A DNA stretch of 64,000 nucleotides from RGIG6353 sp045653035. GTDB taxonomy: Bacteria; Bacillota; Clostridia; Oscillospirales; SIG627. The position numbers and the translations under genes were made by a program. Shown here piece after piece: positions 8,964 through 16,460 of this stretch (positions are counted from its first letter, which is position 1; each line of letters opens with the position of its first letter). Below the pieces are notes generated by a model that made no database searches, was not told the DNA's origin, and saw nothing but the letters and a program-made list of their open reading frames with translations. The DNA is taken from the NCBI GenBank assembly GCA_045653035.1, contig JAZOLO010000016.1, positions 1 through 64,000 of the forward strand, in the 5' to 3' direction.

Positions 8964-10345
8964 TTCTTTCCCTCGATATATTCCATAATTTTTTTTGCAC
9001 CCTCTTTTCCTGCACCCATGGCAAGAATAACGGTAGCGGCACCCGTTACGGCATCACCGCCTGCAAAAACGCCCTCTCTCGACGTGGTTATTCCGTCGGA
9101 GGTAACTATTCTTCCTCGTTTATCCGAGTCAAGTCCGGGGGTTGTGTTTTTGATAAGAGGATTGGGAGAGGTGCCAAGCGCCATAATGACGGTATCTACC
9201 TCGATTTCATGCTCCGAGCCCTCAACTCTCACAGGGCTTCTTCTGCCCGATGCATCGGGCTCACCAAGCTCTGTCTTATAGCACAGAAGTCCTTTTACGT
9301 GGGAGCTTTCGTCCCCGATAATTCTTTCGGGAGAGGTGAGAAGACGGAAGATTACGCCCTCCTCCTTCGCATGCTCCACTTCCTCGGCACGGGCAGGGAT
9401 TTCGTCCTCGCCTCGTCTGTAAACGATGCTCACCTCTTCAGCACCGAGTCTTACGGCACATCTTGCGGCATCCATGGCAACGTTACCTGCACCTACCACC
9501 GCAACCTTACGGCTTTTAACGGCAGGGGTATCGTAGTCCTCAAGGTACGCCTTCATAAGGTTCGTTCTTGTGAGGTATTCGTTTGCCGAAAGAACGCCCA
9601 CAAGGTCCTCGCCCTCGATATTCATAAACTGGGGAAGTCCTGCACCCGACCCGATAAATACCGCCTTATAACCCATTTCAAAGAGGTCGTCAACGGTAAG
9701 GGTGCGTCCGATAATGGCGTTTGTTACAAGCTCCATACCTCGCTCTTTCAGGGAGTTAACTGTTTCCTCAACGATTTTTTTCGGGAGTCTGAATTCGGGT
9801 ATTCCGTAAACAAGCACACCGCCTGCCTTGTGGAACGCCTCGAAAAGAGTTACATCAAAGCCCTCCGAAAGAAGCTCGCCTGCACAGGAAAGCCCTGCGG
9901 GACCGCTTCCTACTACAGCAATCTTCACACCTCGCTTTTTCGGTGCGGGGAAAGCCTTTTTCTTTGCTCTCATGTAGTCCGAAACAAAGCGTTCGAGTCT
10001 GCCGATACCGACACTCTCGCCCTTTATTCCTCTGACACAGTGCTTTTCGCACTGTCTTTCCTGAGGGCACACTCTTCCGCTTATGGCGGAAAGGCAGTTG
10101 TCTTTACTTATAATATCATAAGCCTCTTCAAATTTACCCTCCGCAACCCTTGAAATAAAGGCAGGGATATCTATTCCTACGGGACAGCCTGTACGGCAGG
10201 GTGAATTCTTACAGCTAAGGCATCTTTTTGCCTCGTTTACCGCATCGTCTACACTGTAGCCAAGTGCTACCTCTTCAAAGGTAGTACGTCTCTTCTCGGG
10301 GGAGAGAAGGGGCATAGGTGTCTTTTCTTTTTGCATATTAGCCAT
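8960..10345 (-). CDS. nfnB: NADH-dependent ferredoxin:NADP+ oxidoreductase large subunit (NfnB / GltD-like)
   Basis: 461 residues of the glutamate-synthase small-subunit flavoprotein family. The N terminus carries cysteine clusters for two [4Fe-4S] centres (CLSCKNSPCRTGCPVGIDIP and CPQERQCEKHC), followed by an FAD site (VGSGPAGLSCAGELL) and an NAD(P)H site (VVGAGNVAMDAARCAVRLG). The adjacent FAD/[2Fe-2S] subunit identifies it as NfnB rather than a glutamate synthase subunit: no gltB large subunit is present. NfnAB performs flavin-based electron bifurcation, coupling NADPH to NADH and ferredoxin. The start ATG at 10345 overlaps the nfnA stop by 8 bases; the open frame beyond it is not needed. 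Confidence 0.9.
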   Translation of the reverse strand: MANMQKEKTPMPLLSPEKRRTTFEEVALGYSVDDAVNEAKRCLSCKNSPCRTGCPVGIDIPAFISRVAEGKFEEAYDIISKDNCLSAISGRVCPQERQCEKHCVRGIKGESVGIGRLERFVSDYMRAKKKAFPAPKKRGVKIAVVGSGPAGLSCAGELLSEGFDVTLFEAFHKAGGVLVYGIPEFRLPKKIVEETVNSLKERGMELVTNAIIGRTLTVDDLFEMGYKAVFIGSGAGLPQFMNIEGEDLVGVLSANEYLTRTNLMKAYLEDYDTPAVKSRKVAVVGAGNVAMDAARCAVRLGAEEVSIVYRRGEDEIPARAEEVEHAKEEGVIFRLLTSPERIIGDESSHVKGLLCYKTELGEPDASGRRSPVRVEGSEHEIEVDTVIMALGTSPNPLIKNTTPGLDSDKRGRIVTSDGITTSREGVFAGGDAVTGAATVILAMGAGKEGAKKIMEYIEGKK

Positions 10346-11183
10346 TACTTTCAGTCCTTCCGATTTTGCATTTGTGCTTTTCCACACTCGCCTTTTCCTC
10401 ATCGGCGTAGCTTCTGTTACGCTTAATGAGGGAGTCGAAGTCAACAAGGTGTCCGTCAAAGTCAGGCCCGTCAACACAGGCGAATTTAACCTCACCGCCC
10501 ACTCTTACCCTGCATCCTCCGCACATACCGGTGCCGTCTATCATAATAGGGTTAAGACTTACTATAATGGGCAGGTCAAATTCTCTTGCCGCCATTTCGC
10601 AGAACTTCATCATAATTACGGGACCGATAGCAATAACAAGGTCGTACTTTTTATCCTTTGCAAGGCTTTTGAGCTTATCGGTAACAAGACCCTTTTCACC
10701 GTAGGAGCCGTCGTCGGTGGTGATATAAAGGTTAGCACAAACCTTTTTCATCTCATCCTCCAGAATAACGAGGTCTCGGTTTTTAAAGCCTGCGATGATA
10801 TCTACCTCGCATCCTTTTTTGAAGAGTGCCTTTGCCTGAGGATAAGCGATAGCACAGCCAAGTCCTCCTCCGATAACCGCAACTCTCTTGTAACCCTCAA
10901 GCTCTGTGGGACGACCGAGAGGCCCTGCAAAGTCTGAGAGGAAGTCGCCCTCCTTCATTTCTGAAAGGAGCATGGTGGTAGCACCCACTATCTGGAATAT
11001 AATGGTTACAAGTCCCTTTTCACGGTCAAAGTCCGCTACCGTAAAGGGTACACGCTCACCCTTTTCGTGAGCCATGAGTATTATAAACTGCCCAGCCTCA
11101 ATCTTCTTTGCAACGAGGGGAGCTTTCACCGTCATTTTAACGACGGTATCGTTTAAATTAACTTTTTCTACAATTTCAAACAT
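10338..11183 (-). CDS. nfnA: NADH-dependent ferredoxin:NADP+ oxidoreductase small subunit (NfnA)
   Basis: 281 residues related to ferredoxin-NADP reductases and PyrK. It has an N-terminal FAD-binding barrel (GQFIILM, RVPFTVAD), an NAD-binding fold (VAVIGGGLGCAIAYPQAKAL) and a C-terminal [2Fe-2S] cysteine cluster (GTGMCGGCRVRVGGEVKFAC). Pairing with nfnB fits NfnAB of anaerobic Clostridia. The ATG at 11183 is used; a TTG five codons upstream is in frame but falls inside the preceding small gene. Only one base separates it from that gene's stop, so translation is probably coupled. The alternative name, sulfide dehydrogenase SudB/SudA, refers to the same family. Confidence 0.9.
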   Translation of the reverse strand: MFEIVEKVNLNDTVVKMTVKAPLVAKKIEAGQFIILMAHEKGERVPFTVADFDREKGLVTIIFQIVGATTMLLSEMKEGDFLSDFAGPLGRPTELEGYKRVAVIGGGLGCAIAYPQAKALFKKGCEVDIIAGFKNRDLVILEDEMKKVCANLYITTDDGSYGEKGLVTDKLKSLAKDKKYDLVIAIGPVIMMKFCEMAAREFDLPIIVSLNPIMIDGTGMCGGCRVRVGGEVKFACVDGPDFDGHLVDFDSLIKRNRSYADEEKASVEKHKCKIGRTESNG

Positions 11184-11184
11184 A

Positions 11185-11382
11185 TCAAAGCGTCTCAATC
11201 TTACTAAATTTTATTTGCTTTGCCGCACGTTCTACCTTCAAGGGGTCGAAGGTAAACCTACGGCATACGTAGTCAAGGGGCACTGCACCCTTGTGGGGGC
11301 ATATAGCTGATTCATCATCAATGAGTTTTTTTGAATATTCGCAAAAAGCACAGCTTTTTTCGGGAACGTTTTTCTTTTTCAC
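11185..11382 (-). CDS. Small cysteine-containing protein upstream of nfnA
   Basis: 65 residues with five cysteines arranged as CAFCEYS, CPHKG and YVCRRF, a pattern consistent with a small zinc or iron-sulfur site. I do not recognise a named family. GTG start at 11382 with AAAGGAG nine bases upstream. It ends one base before nfnA and therefore probably heads the nfnAB transcript. The next upstream gene is divergent in role (YlbJ-like) and 58 bases away. Confidence 0.65.
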   Translation of the reverse strand: MKKKNVPEKSCAFCEYSKKLIDDESAICPHKGAVPLDYVCRRFTFDPLKVERAAKQIKFSKIETL

Positions 11383-11440
11383 AGCTTCAACTCCTTTAAA
11401 ATGATTATAAATCAGAAGATAAGTTTTTACAAGTGTTTTT

Positions 11441-12250
11441 TCATGAAAAGAAGAAAAAGATTACAAAAAAGAGGCTTCCCGTGATTATTCTTGCTATAAT
11501 ATACCCTTTTAACGAAAGAGAGGGTGCTTCGGCCTTTATCTGACAAAGTGCCGATATTCCGCCAAAGCCCACAAGAAAGGGACGTAAAATACTTTCCTTC
11601 AATATAACGCTTCCGCTACCAAGCTCAAGGATTGGGGCGAGTGGGTAAAAAAGGTGTGAGAGAAAGGTGAAGAAAATAATGTTTGCCGAAACAGTAAGTG
11701 CGGTGTAAGCAGAGGAGCTTACAGCAGAGGGGAGAGAAAGGGGTGAGGGGATGCTCTTACCACCACTCTTTTCGCTTTTGGTGATGCTGGCGGTAAGATA
11801 GGACACGGTGAGGGAAATTATAAAAAGCAGTGTGCCGTGAAGGGGACTTTTTCCGCCAAGCCTTATAAGAAAAGCAGGAGAGGGGGCGGAGGCAAGAGTG
11901 AGTGCCTTTTCTCCCTCTTCTCTTGTTATAGTTCCGTTTTGATAAAGCCTTTCGGCATCCCTTGCCACTGTAGGGAAACCCGAAAGAATACCGCCGATAA
12001 CAGGCAGAAGAAGGGTATCCGAGAGGGAAAGACGCTTCCAAAGCTTTCTTTTTAAAAGGGGTTTTGTGATATCACGAAAGAGAGGTGAGGCGGATACAAG
12101 ACGGGTGAGCACCATCATGGGAAAGAGGGTTTTTATAACAACGCTTCCCACAGCCCCCATTGCCACGGCATACCAGTCACCTGCAAGGGAGGGACAGAAA
12201 AGAAAGACAAACGATGACGTAAGATAGAATAAAGAGAGTATTTTTTCCAT
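11441..12250 (-). CDS. YlbJ-like sporulation membrane protein (nucleoside-recognition/Gate domain)
   Basis: 269 residues, strongly hydrophobic with about seven membrane segments. The repeated-gate organisation, with GGILSGFPTVARDAERLYQNGTIT followed by SAPSPAFLIRLGG, resembles YlbJ and SpoVV-type proteins of the nucleoside-recognition family, which are needed in the mother cell during sporulation; SpoVV moves dipicolinate. The ATG at 12250 has GGAGGTG four bases upstream and is preferred to a start five codons earlier. A sigma-E-like promoter directly upstream overlaps that of yqfCD on the other strand, supporting a sporulation role. YlbJ itself is usually longer (about 400), so the exact ortholog is uncertain. 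Confidence 0.65.
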   Translation of the reverse strand: MEKILSLFYLTSSFVFLFCPSLAGDWYAVAMGAVGSVVIKTLFPMMVLTRLVSASPLFRDITKPLLKRKLWKRLSLSDTLLLPVIGGILSGFPTVARDAERLYQNGTITREEGEKALTLASAPSPAFLIRLGGKSPLHGTLLFIISLTVSYLTASITKSEKSGGKSIPSPLSLPSAVSSSAYTALTVSANIIFFTFLSHLFYPLAPILELGSGSVILKESILRPFLVGFGGISALCQIKAEAPSLSLKGYIIARIITGSLFFVIFFFFS

Positions 12251-12266
12251 GATGCACCTCCACATA

Positions 12267-12296
12267 ATTATATTTTCGCAAGGTTTTGCATATTCT
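12267..12296. promoter_or_regulatory. Divergent overlapping sigma-E-like promoters
   Basis: Plus strand: TTATATT (12268-12274), 14-base spacer, CATATTCT (12289-12296), close to the sigma-E consensus KMATATT-14-CATAYAHT. Minus strand: GAATATG (12289-12295), the same 14-base spacer, AATATAAT (12267-12274). Each strand's -35 is the complement of the other's -10. The plus promoter faces yqfCD and the minus promoter faces the YlbJ-like gene. Confidence 0.55.
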
Positions 12297-12313
12297 TTGG
12301 AGAGGTGAAAAAA

Positions 12314-12547
12314 GTGGAAATAATGTGCGGATTTTTACATCCTTACGTGTTTGTAGGACCCGAAGGGGTGCTTGTTGAGGGGATAAAGAGGATATATTTA
12401 TGGAACGGGGAGAGAATAGAGCTTATGGCAGGAAAGCGTATTGTAATTCTCGGCGAGAAGCTTGAAATAGAGTATAAGTCCATGGATTCGGTGCTTATAA
12501 AGGGGAAGATAGATGATATTTCCTTTGTGAGGGAGAAAAGAAAATGA
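12314..12547 (+). CDS. yqfC: Sporulation protein YqfC
   Basis: A small YabP/YqfC-family protein of 77 residues. Recognised from length, the pattern of beta strands (GVLVEGIKRIYLWNGERIEL, KRIVILGEKLEIEYKSMDSVLIKG) and its place before yqfD and phoH, the standard Firmicute order. In Bacillus this pair is expressed in the mother cell under sigma-E. Three starts are possible (GTG 12305, GTG 12314, ATG 12323); GTG 12314 is chosen because AGGTG lies six bases before it, whereas the 12305 codon is almost inside that site. The stop overlaps the yqfD start (ATGA). Confidence 0.85.
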   Translation: MEIMCGFLHPYVFVGPEGVLVEGIKRIYLWNGERIELMAGKRIVILGEKLEIEYKSMDSVLIKGKIDDISFVREKRK

Positions 12548-13698
12548 AGCTTTTTTTATCAAGGCGGTATTTTATTGAAACCGAAAACAGAGAAGGGGCA
12601 CTCACTCACCTTATACAGTCGGGAGTACCCTTTTCCTCCCCGAGGCGGGAGGAAAAAGGCATATCCTTTACCGCTTCATTTTTCAAGAGAAAATATTTTG
12701 AGAGCTTTTTTAAAAATCTTGGTGTTGAGATGACTTCAAAGCCCGAGGGACTTATCTCCCGTCTTTTCTTCTTGAAAGAGAGGAAAGGTATCATCATCGG
12801 CGGGGTTTTAGGATTTTTTTTAATTTACCTCTCGACTTTTTACGTCTGGAGTGTTAGAATAGAGGGGAATAAGACTCTCACCGACTCCGAAATCACACGT
12901 ATTATGTCCGAGTGCGGATTCTACGAGGGTGTGAAAAAGAAGGACGTTGACGTAAACGAAATTCAGAACGAGGTTCTTAAAAGGTGCCATGAGCTGTCCT
13001 TCTTTTCCATAAACGTTCACGGCATGGTGGCAGACGTTGTAGTTCACGAAAGAGAAACCTCAAGGAAGCCCGACGACAGAGAAGAACCCTATAACCTTGT
13101 GGCAGATATTGACGGCGTGATAGTTTCATCGGTTATTCTGGACGGTCAGCCCATGTTCAAAACGGGAGACACGGTAGCGCGTGGAGAGCTTCTTGTAAGC
13201 GGTATTATGGACAGCACTGCCGAGGGGCTCAGACTTCGGCGTGCCGACGGTAAGGTTTTCGCCAAAACCTCCCGTACCCTCAATTTTTCCCTACCTTTAG
13301 AAGGCTACTATAAAAGCTACGTGAGAGAGGAAAAGGGATTAAAATACAGAATTCTTGGGAAAAGTATAGGAAAAAGCGTTGGAGACGACAGGGGAAACTT
13401 TGACCTTGAAGTGAAAGAGGAGGAGCTTCGTGTTTTCGGGGTGCTTTTTCCCGTGACGCTGGAGCATCATACCGCCCGTTTCTATACTACAGAAAAAAGT
13501 GTTATCAGCGAGGAGGAGGGAAAAGCACTGCTCCTTCTTGACTATAAAAAATATATCTCCACCGAGCTTGATTCAGGGGAGATACTTGACGAGACATTCG
13601 ACTTTAAAAGAGAGGGGGATACCCTTTTTCTTGAGGTGGAGGTTGATGCTATTGAGAATATAGCAGTGAGAGAGAAGATAATTATAAATGAGAAATGA
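12544..13698 (+). CDS. yqfD: Sporulation protein YqfD
   Basis: 384 residues with a soluble N-terminal region, a single membrane helix around residues 82-102 (GGVLGFFLIYLSTFYVW) and a large extracytoplasmic beta-rich C-terminal part. This layout, with the yqfC-yqfD-phoH order, matches YqfD, a sporulation protein whose disruption impairs spore formation in Bacillus; its mechanism is not established. The motif SVRIEGNKTLTDSEI just after the membrane helix resembles the POTRA-like start seen in FtsQ-type proteins. Translationally coupled to yqfC by a four-base overlap. Confidence 0.88.
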   Translation: MKLFLSRRYFIETENREGALTHLIQSGVPFSSPRREEKGISFTASFFKRKYFESFFKNLGVEMTSKPEGLISRLFFLKERKGIIIGGVLGFFLIYLSTFYVWSVRIEGNKTLTDSEITRIMSECGFYEGVKKKDVDVNEIQNEVLKRCHELSFFSINVHGMVADVVVHERETSRKPDDREEPYNLVADIDGVIVSSVILDGQPMFKTGDTVARGELLVSGIMDSTAEGLRLRRADGKVFAKTSRTLNFSLPLEGYYKSYVREEKGLKYRILGKSIGKSVGDDRGNFDLEVKEEELRVFGVLFPVTLEHHTARFYTTEKSVISEEEGKALLLLDYKKYISTELDSGEILDETFDFKREGDTLFLEVEVDAIENIAVREKIIINEK

Positions 13699-13846
13699 GA
13701 AATTGTGGATAATTTCCCGTAGGGAAATTTACAATTGATTATAATTTTGCTTTCAGCAAAATTTACCTAAATTTCTAATTTCTAATTTCTAATTAAAAAA
13801 TAATTTTTAACTTTCAATTATATAAACTCTGAAAGGATTTATAAAT
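13699..13846. repeat. Intergenic palindromes and ATTTCTA tandem repeat
   Basis: The gap between yqfD and phoH contains AATTTCCC/GGGAAATT and AATTTTGCT/AGCAAAATT palindromes followed by three consecutive AATTTCT units (around 13769-13793). Similar palindromes occur at 4391-4412, 21534-21565, 50042-50062 and 52151-52172. Confidence 0.5.
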
Positions 13847-14818
13847 ATGACAAAGGAAATATCCCTTTTTCTTGACGATACCGATGTAATTGCGAGGATT
13901 TTCGGCCCCGGTGACGTGCATATTTCACGCATTGAAAAGGAGCTGGAGGTAGTGGTTGTAAATCGTGACCTTGAAATGAAGGTGTCGGGCGAAAACGAGG
14001 AAAACGTAAAAAAGGCGTCAGAGCTTATAAAGCATCTCGCAAAGACTGCTTCTATGTGCGAAAACCTCTCCGAGCAGACTGTAGCTTACGCTATTACAAT
14101 GTGTCAGGAGGGCAGACTTTCGGAAATCGAGCCGAATTTCAGCGAGTGCATCTGTATTACCCAAAAGGGTAAGCCCATAAAGGCGAAGACTGTAGGTCAG
14201 AAAACCTACGTTAAGGCTATAGCCGACAACACCATTTCATTCGGTGTAGGTCCTGCGGGTACGGGCAAGACATATCTTGCTGTGGCAATGGCGGTCACGG
14301 CACTTCGCCGACGAGAAGTGAACAGAATAATCCTCACCCGTCCTGCGGTTGAGGCAGGTGAAAAGCTGGGCTTTTTGCCCGGTGATCTGCAGAATAAGAT
14401 AGACCCGTATCTGCGTCCTCTTTACGATGCTATGTATGAAATGCTTGGCATGGAAAGCTTTCAAAGGCACATGGAAAAGGGTACTATAGAAATAGCACCC
14501 CTTGCCTATATGAGAGGCCGTACCCTTGACGACTCCTTTATTATTCTCGACGAGTCACAGAATACCACGCCTGAACAGATGAAGATGTTCTTGACACGTC
14601 TCGGCTTTAATTCAAAGGCGGTAATAACAGGAGACATAACACAGGTCGACCTGCCCGACGGTAAGACCTCGGGACTCAAACAGGCACTTTCTATCGTTTC
14701 TGATATTGACGGTATCTCGGTTACCTACCTTACATCACGTGACGTAGTACGCCACTCACTTGTTACAAAGATTATCGAAGCTTATGATAGATTTGATAAA
14801 AAGCGTAATAAAAACTAA
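13847..14818 (+). CDS. phoH: PhoH-like ATPase
   Basis: 323 residues. The N-terminal KH-like region is followed by the PhoH ATPase core: Walker A GPAGTGKT (about residues 134-141), DESQNTTPEQMKMFLTRLG and ITGDITQVDLP. PhoH proteins are RNA-associated ATPases or helicases with an ill-defined role in RNA metabolism. AAAGGA precedes the ATG. It follows yqfCD in the usual Firmicute order but lacks the normal ybeY partner immediately downstream. Confidence 0.93.
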   Translation: MTKEISLFLDDTDVIARIFGPGDVHISRIEKELEVVVVNRDLEMKVSGENEENVKKASELIKHLAKTASMCENLSEQTVAYAITMCQEGRLSEIEPNFSECICITQKGKPIKAKTVGQKTYVKAIADNTISFGVGPAGTGKTYLAVAMAVTALRRREVNRIILTRPAVEAGEKLGFLPGDLQNKIDPYLRPLYDAMYEMLGMESFQRHMEKGTIEIAPLAYMRGRTLDDSFIILDESQNTTPEQMKMFLTRLGFNSKAVITGDITQVDLPDGKTSGLKQALSIVSDIDGISVTYLTSRDVVRHSLVTKIIEAYDRFDKKRNKN

Positions 14819-15197
14819 ATTTACGGCGTGTCTTTTGGGCTAAAACCGAAAATGAAATAATTTACATTTTGAAGGGTGATGTGTTCTCGAATGTTACAAG
14901 GCATGAACACATCACTTCGTTGTTATAGTTTTTTTCAATGTTGAAAGCAAGGCTTTCTTCCATTATGAAAATTTCATTTTCTTCGCATCTCTCTCGAACT
15001 GGCGTACCGAGTACGCCGACGTCTTCGAGATATGCGATTTTATCTCCAAAACTCCCGCCTTTTGTGACGGCGTGTCTTTTGGGCTAAAACTTTTCTCAAA
15101 CTCTCTTTCAAAAACTTTTATAATTATTTATTATAGTTTTCGTGAGGGGTCTAAGGGGAGAGGACTTTTATAAAAAAAGTCTTCTCCCCTTGAAAAA
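14819..15197. repeat. 379-base intergenic region of repeats and hairpins
   Basis: No gene seen. Two direct copies of GTGTCTTTTGGGCTAAAA (within 14824-14845 and 15068-15089) bound about 220 bases. Between them is a perfect 11-base inverted repeat, GTGATGTGTTC / GAACACATCAC (about 14877-14916), a possible terminator or processing signal for phoH. The right end (15094-15193) is copy B of the repeat family described at position 65. Confidence 0.6.
15094..15193 (-). repeat. Repeat-family copy B with terminator
   Basis: Matches copy A (65-155) over about 90 bases. The hairpin AAGGGGAGAGGACTTTT / AAAAAGTCTTCTCCCCTT (15153-15191) ends four to six bases from the stop of the minus-strand nucleotidyltransferase and should terminate it. 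Confidence 0.65.
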
Positions 15198-16181
15198 TTA
15201 CCCCATAAATACACTATACGGCTCGATTTTCTGTCCTTTGGTGAGGACGGCTCCATCACCGAGGACTGCAAAGTCGCCAACAACGGTGTCGGGCCCGATG
15301 GTGACCTTTTCGCCGACGGTCACTCCGTCACCTAAGATACATCCGTCAAGGACAGAACGCGCGCCTATTCTTGTGTGCCGTCCTACAACCGATTCTCTCA
15401 CACTAGCCCCTCGCATAATGCGTGAGTGCTGACCGATAACGCTCCTTGTCACTCTGGGGCTTTTTTCCTCAATTACAGGGTGGAAAAAGAAGGAGTCGGT
15501 GAGGGTAAGAAGATTAGAACGGCGGTACTCCGAAAAGGAGCCTATATCGCACCAAAAGGCAGAGGTCTTGTAGCCGTAAAGGTTTTCGACTTTCGGGAAA
15601 AGGTCACGGGCAAAGTCGAAGAAGGTGTTTTCGGGAATAAGAGAGAGCACGTCACGCGAAAGAATGTATATTCCGCAGTTGACGAACACCTCCTCGGTGT
15701 CGGGAATATCGGGCTTTTCAAGAAACTTTTTTACACGTCCCTCCTCCGAAAGCTCTGCCACGCCGTACAGGCTTCCCTTTTTTCTCGGCGTTACTGCAAG
15801 GGTAAGGTCGGCTTTTTTCTTTTGGTGGAAAGAAAGCATTTCGGAAAAGGATAAGTCGGTGAGGGCATCGCCGCTTAAAACAAGGGTATCTCCCTCTATA
15901 AAGGAGCGACAGTTTTTAACACCGCCTGCCGAGCCAAGTGGCGTTTTTTCTTCAAAGTAGTGAATTTTCACGCCGTGGCGGGTGTTTCCTATTTCGCCCT
16001 TGATGTCATCTCCTCGGTAGCCGAGGGTGACTGCCACCTCGCGTACACCCTCTCCCGCAAGTCTTTCTATCATAATATCGAGAATTGCACGGTCGCCCAC
16101 ACGCATAAGCGGTTTGGGGCGTGTTTTGGTAAGAGGACGCAGTCTTTGCCCCTCACCGCCTGCAAGTATTACTGCTTTCAA
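15198..16181 (-). CDS. Sugar-phosphate nucleotidyltransferase with left-handed beta-helix tail
   Basis: 327 residues. The N-terminal nucleotidyltransferase domain has GGEGQRLRPLTKTRPKPLM (residues 8-26), the signature of sugar-1-phosphate guanylyl- or thymidylyltransferases, and a second site LVLSGDALTD. From about residue 240 it changes to hexapeptide repeats (SVIGQHSRI, SVVGRHTRIG, CILGDGVTVG, VTIGPDTVVG) typical of a beta-helix. Substrate cannot be fixed; mannose-1-phosphate guanylyltransferase-like enzymes are the closest type. The start is TTG at 16181, supported by GAGGTG seven bases upstream. It stands alone on its transcript. Confidence 0.8.
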   Translation of the reverse strand: MKAVILAGGEGQRLRPLTKTRPKPLMRVGDRAILDIMIERLAGEGVREVAVTLGYRGDDIKGEIGNTRHGVKIHYFEEKTPLGSAGGVKNCRSFIEGDTLVLSGDALTDLSFSEMLSFHQKKKADLTLAVTPRKKGSLYGVAELSEEGRVKKFLEKPDIPDTEEVFVNCGIYILSRDVLSLIPENTFFDFARDLFPKVENLYGYKTSAFWCDIGSFSEYRRSNLLTLTDSFFFHPVIEEKSPRVTRSVIGQHSRIMRGASVRESVVGRHTRIGARSVLDGCILGDGVTVGEKVTIGPDTVVGDFAVLGDGAVLTKGQKIEPYSVFMG

Positions 16182-16321
16182 AAGGTATCACCTCGTATAA
16201 GTTACTTTGAAAATAGTTTATACGAAAGAGATTTTTTTATTCTGAATAAACTCACAACTCGGTTTTGTGTAAAATTGTTTTTTGTGAAAGCTCTAAAAAA
16301 TGAATTGAGTTAATAACTAAA

Positions 16322-16430
16322 TGTAGTAAGTATCTTTTGTAGTATACGTCAGAATAACATTACTACAATAACAGTTTCTTTACTAAAATATACCCTTATT
16401 ATTGAAAAAACACAAAAAATGTAGTATAAT
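16322..16430 (+). promoter_or_regulatory. Promoter and TGTAGTA repeats of the BcgI-like operon
   Basis: TTGAAA (16402-16407), 17-base spacer, TATAAT (16425-16430). Four copies of TGTAGTA surround it: direct at 16322-16328, 16338-16344 and 16420-16426, and inverted (TACTACA) at 16361-16367. The last direct copy touches the -10 box, so the repeats are candidate operator sites. Confidence 0.6.
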
Positions 16431-16460
16431 ATAACAGAAATTATATATAAGGGTGATATT

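Noticed and set aside
9209..10153. 314-codon plus-strand open frame opposite nfnB
   Set aside because: It mirrors a clear flavoprotein gene, has no ribosome binding site and no recognisable motif; the minus-strand protein has complete cofactor sites.
8960..10345. Glutamate synthase small subunit
   Set aside because: Sequence family is shared, but no large subunit is near and the partner is an FAD/[2Fe-2S] NfnA protein.
14824..15089. Direct repeats as attachment sites of an excised element
   Set aside because: The same sequence is also present at 4277-4298 without any insert, so it is a dispersed repeat.
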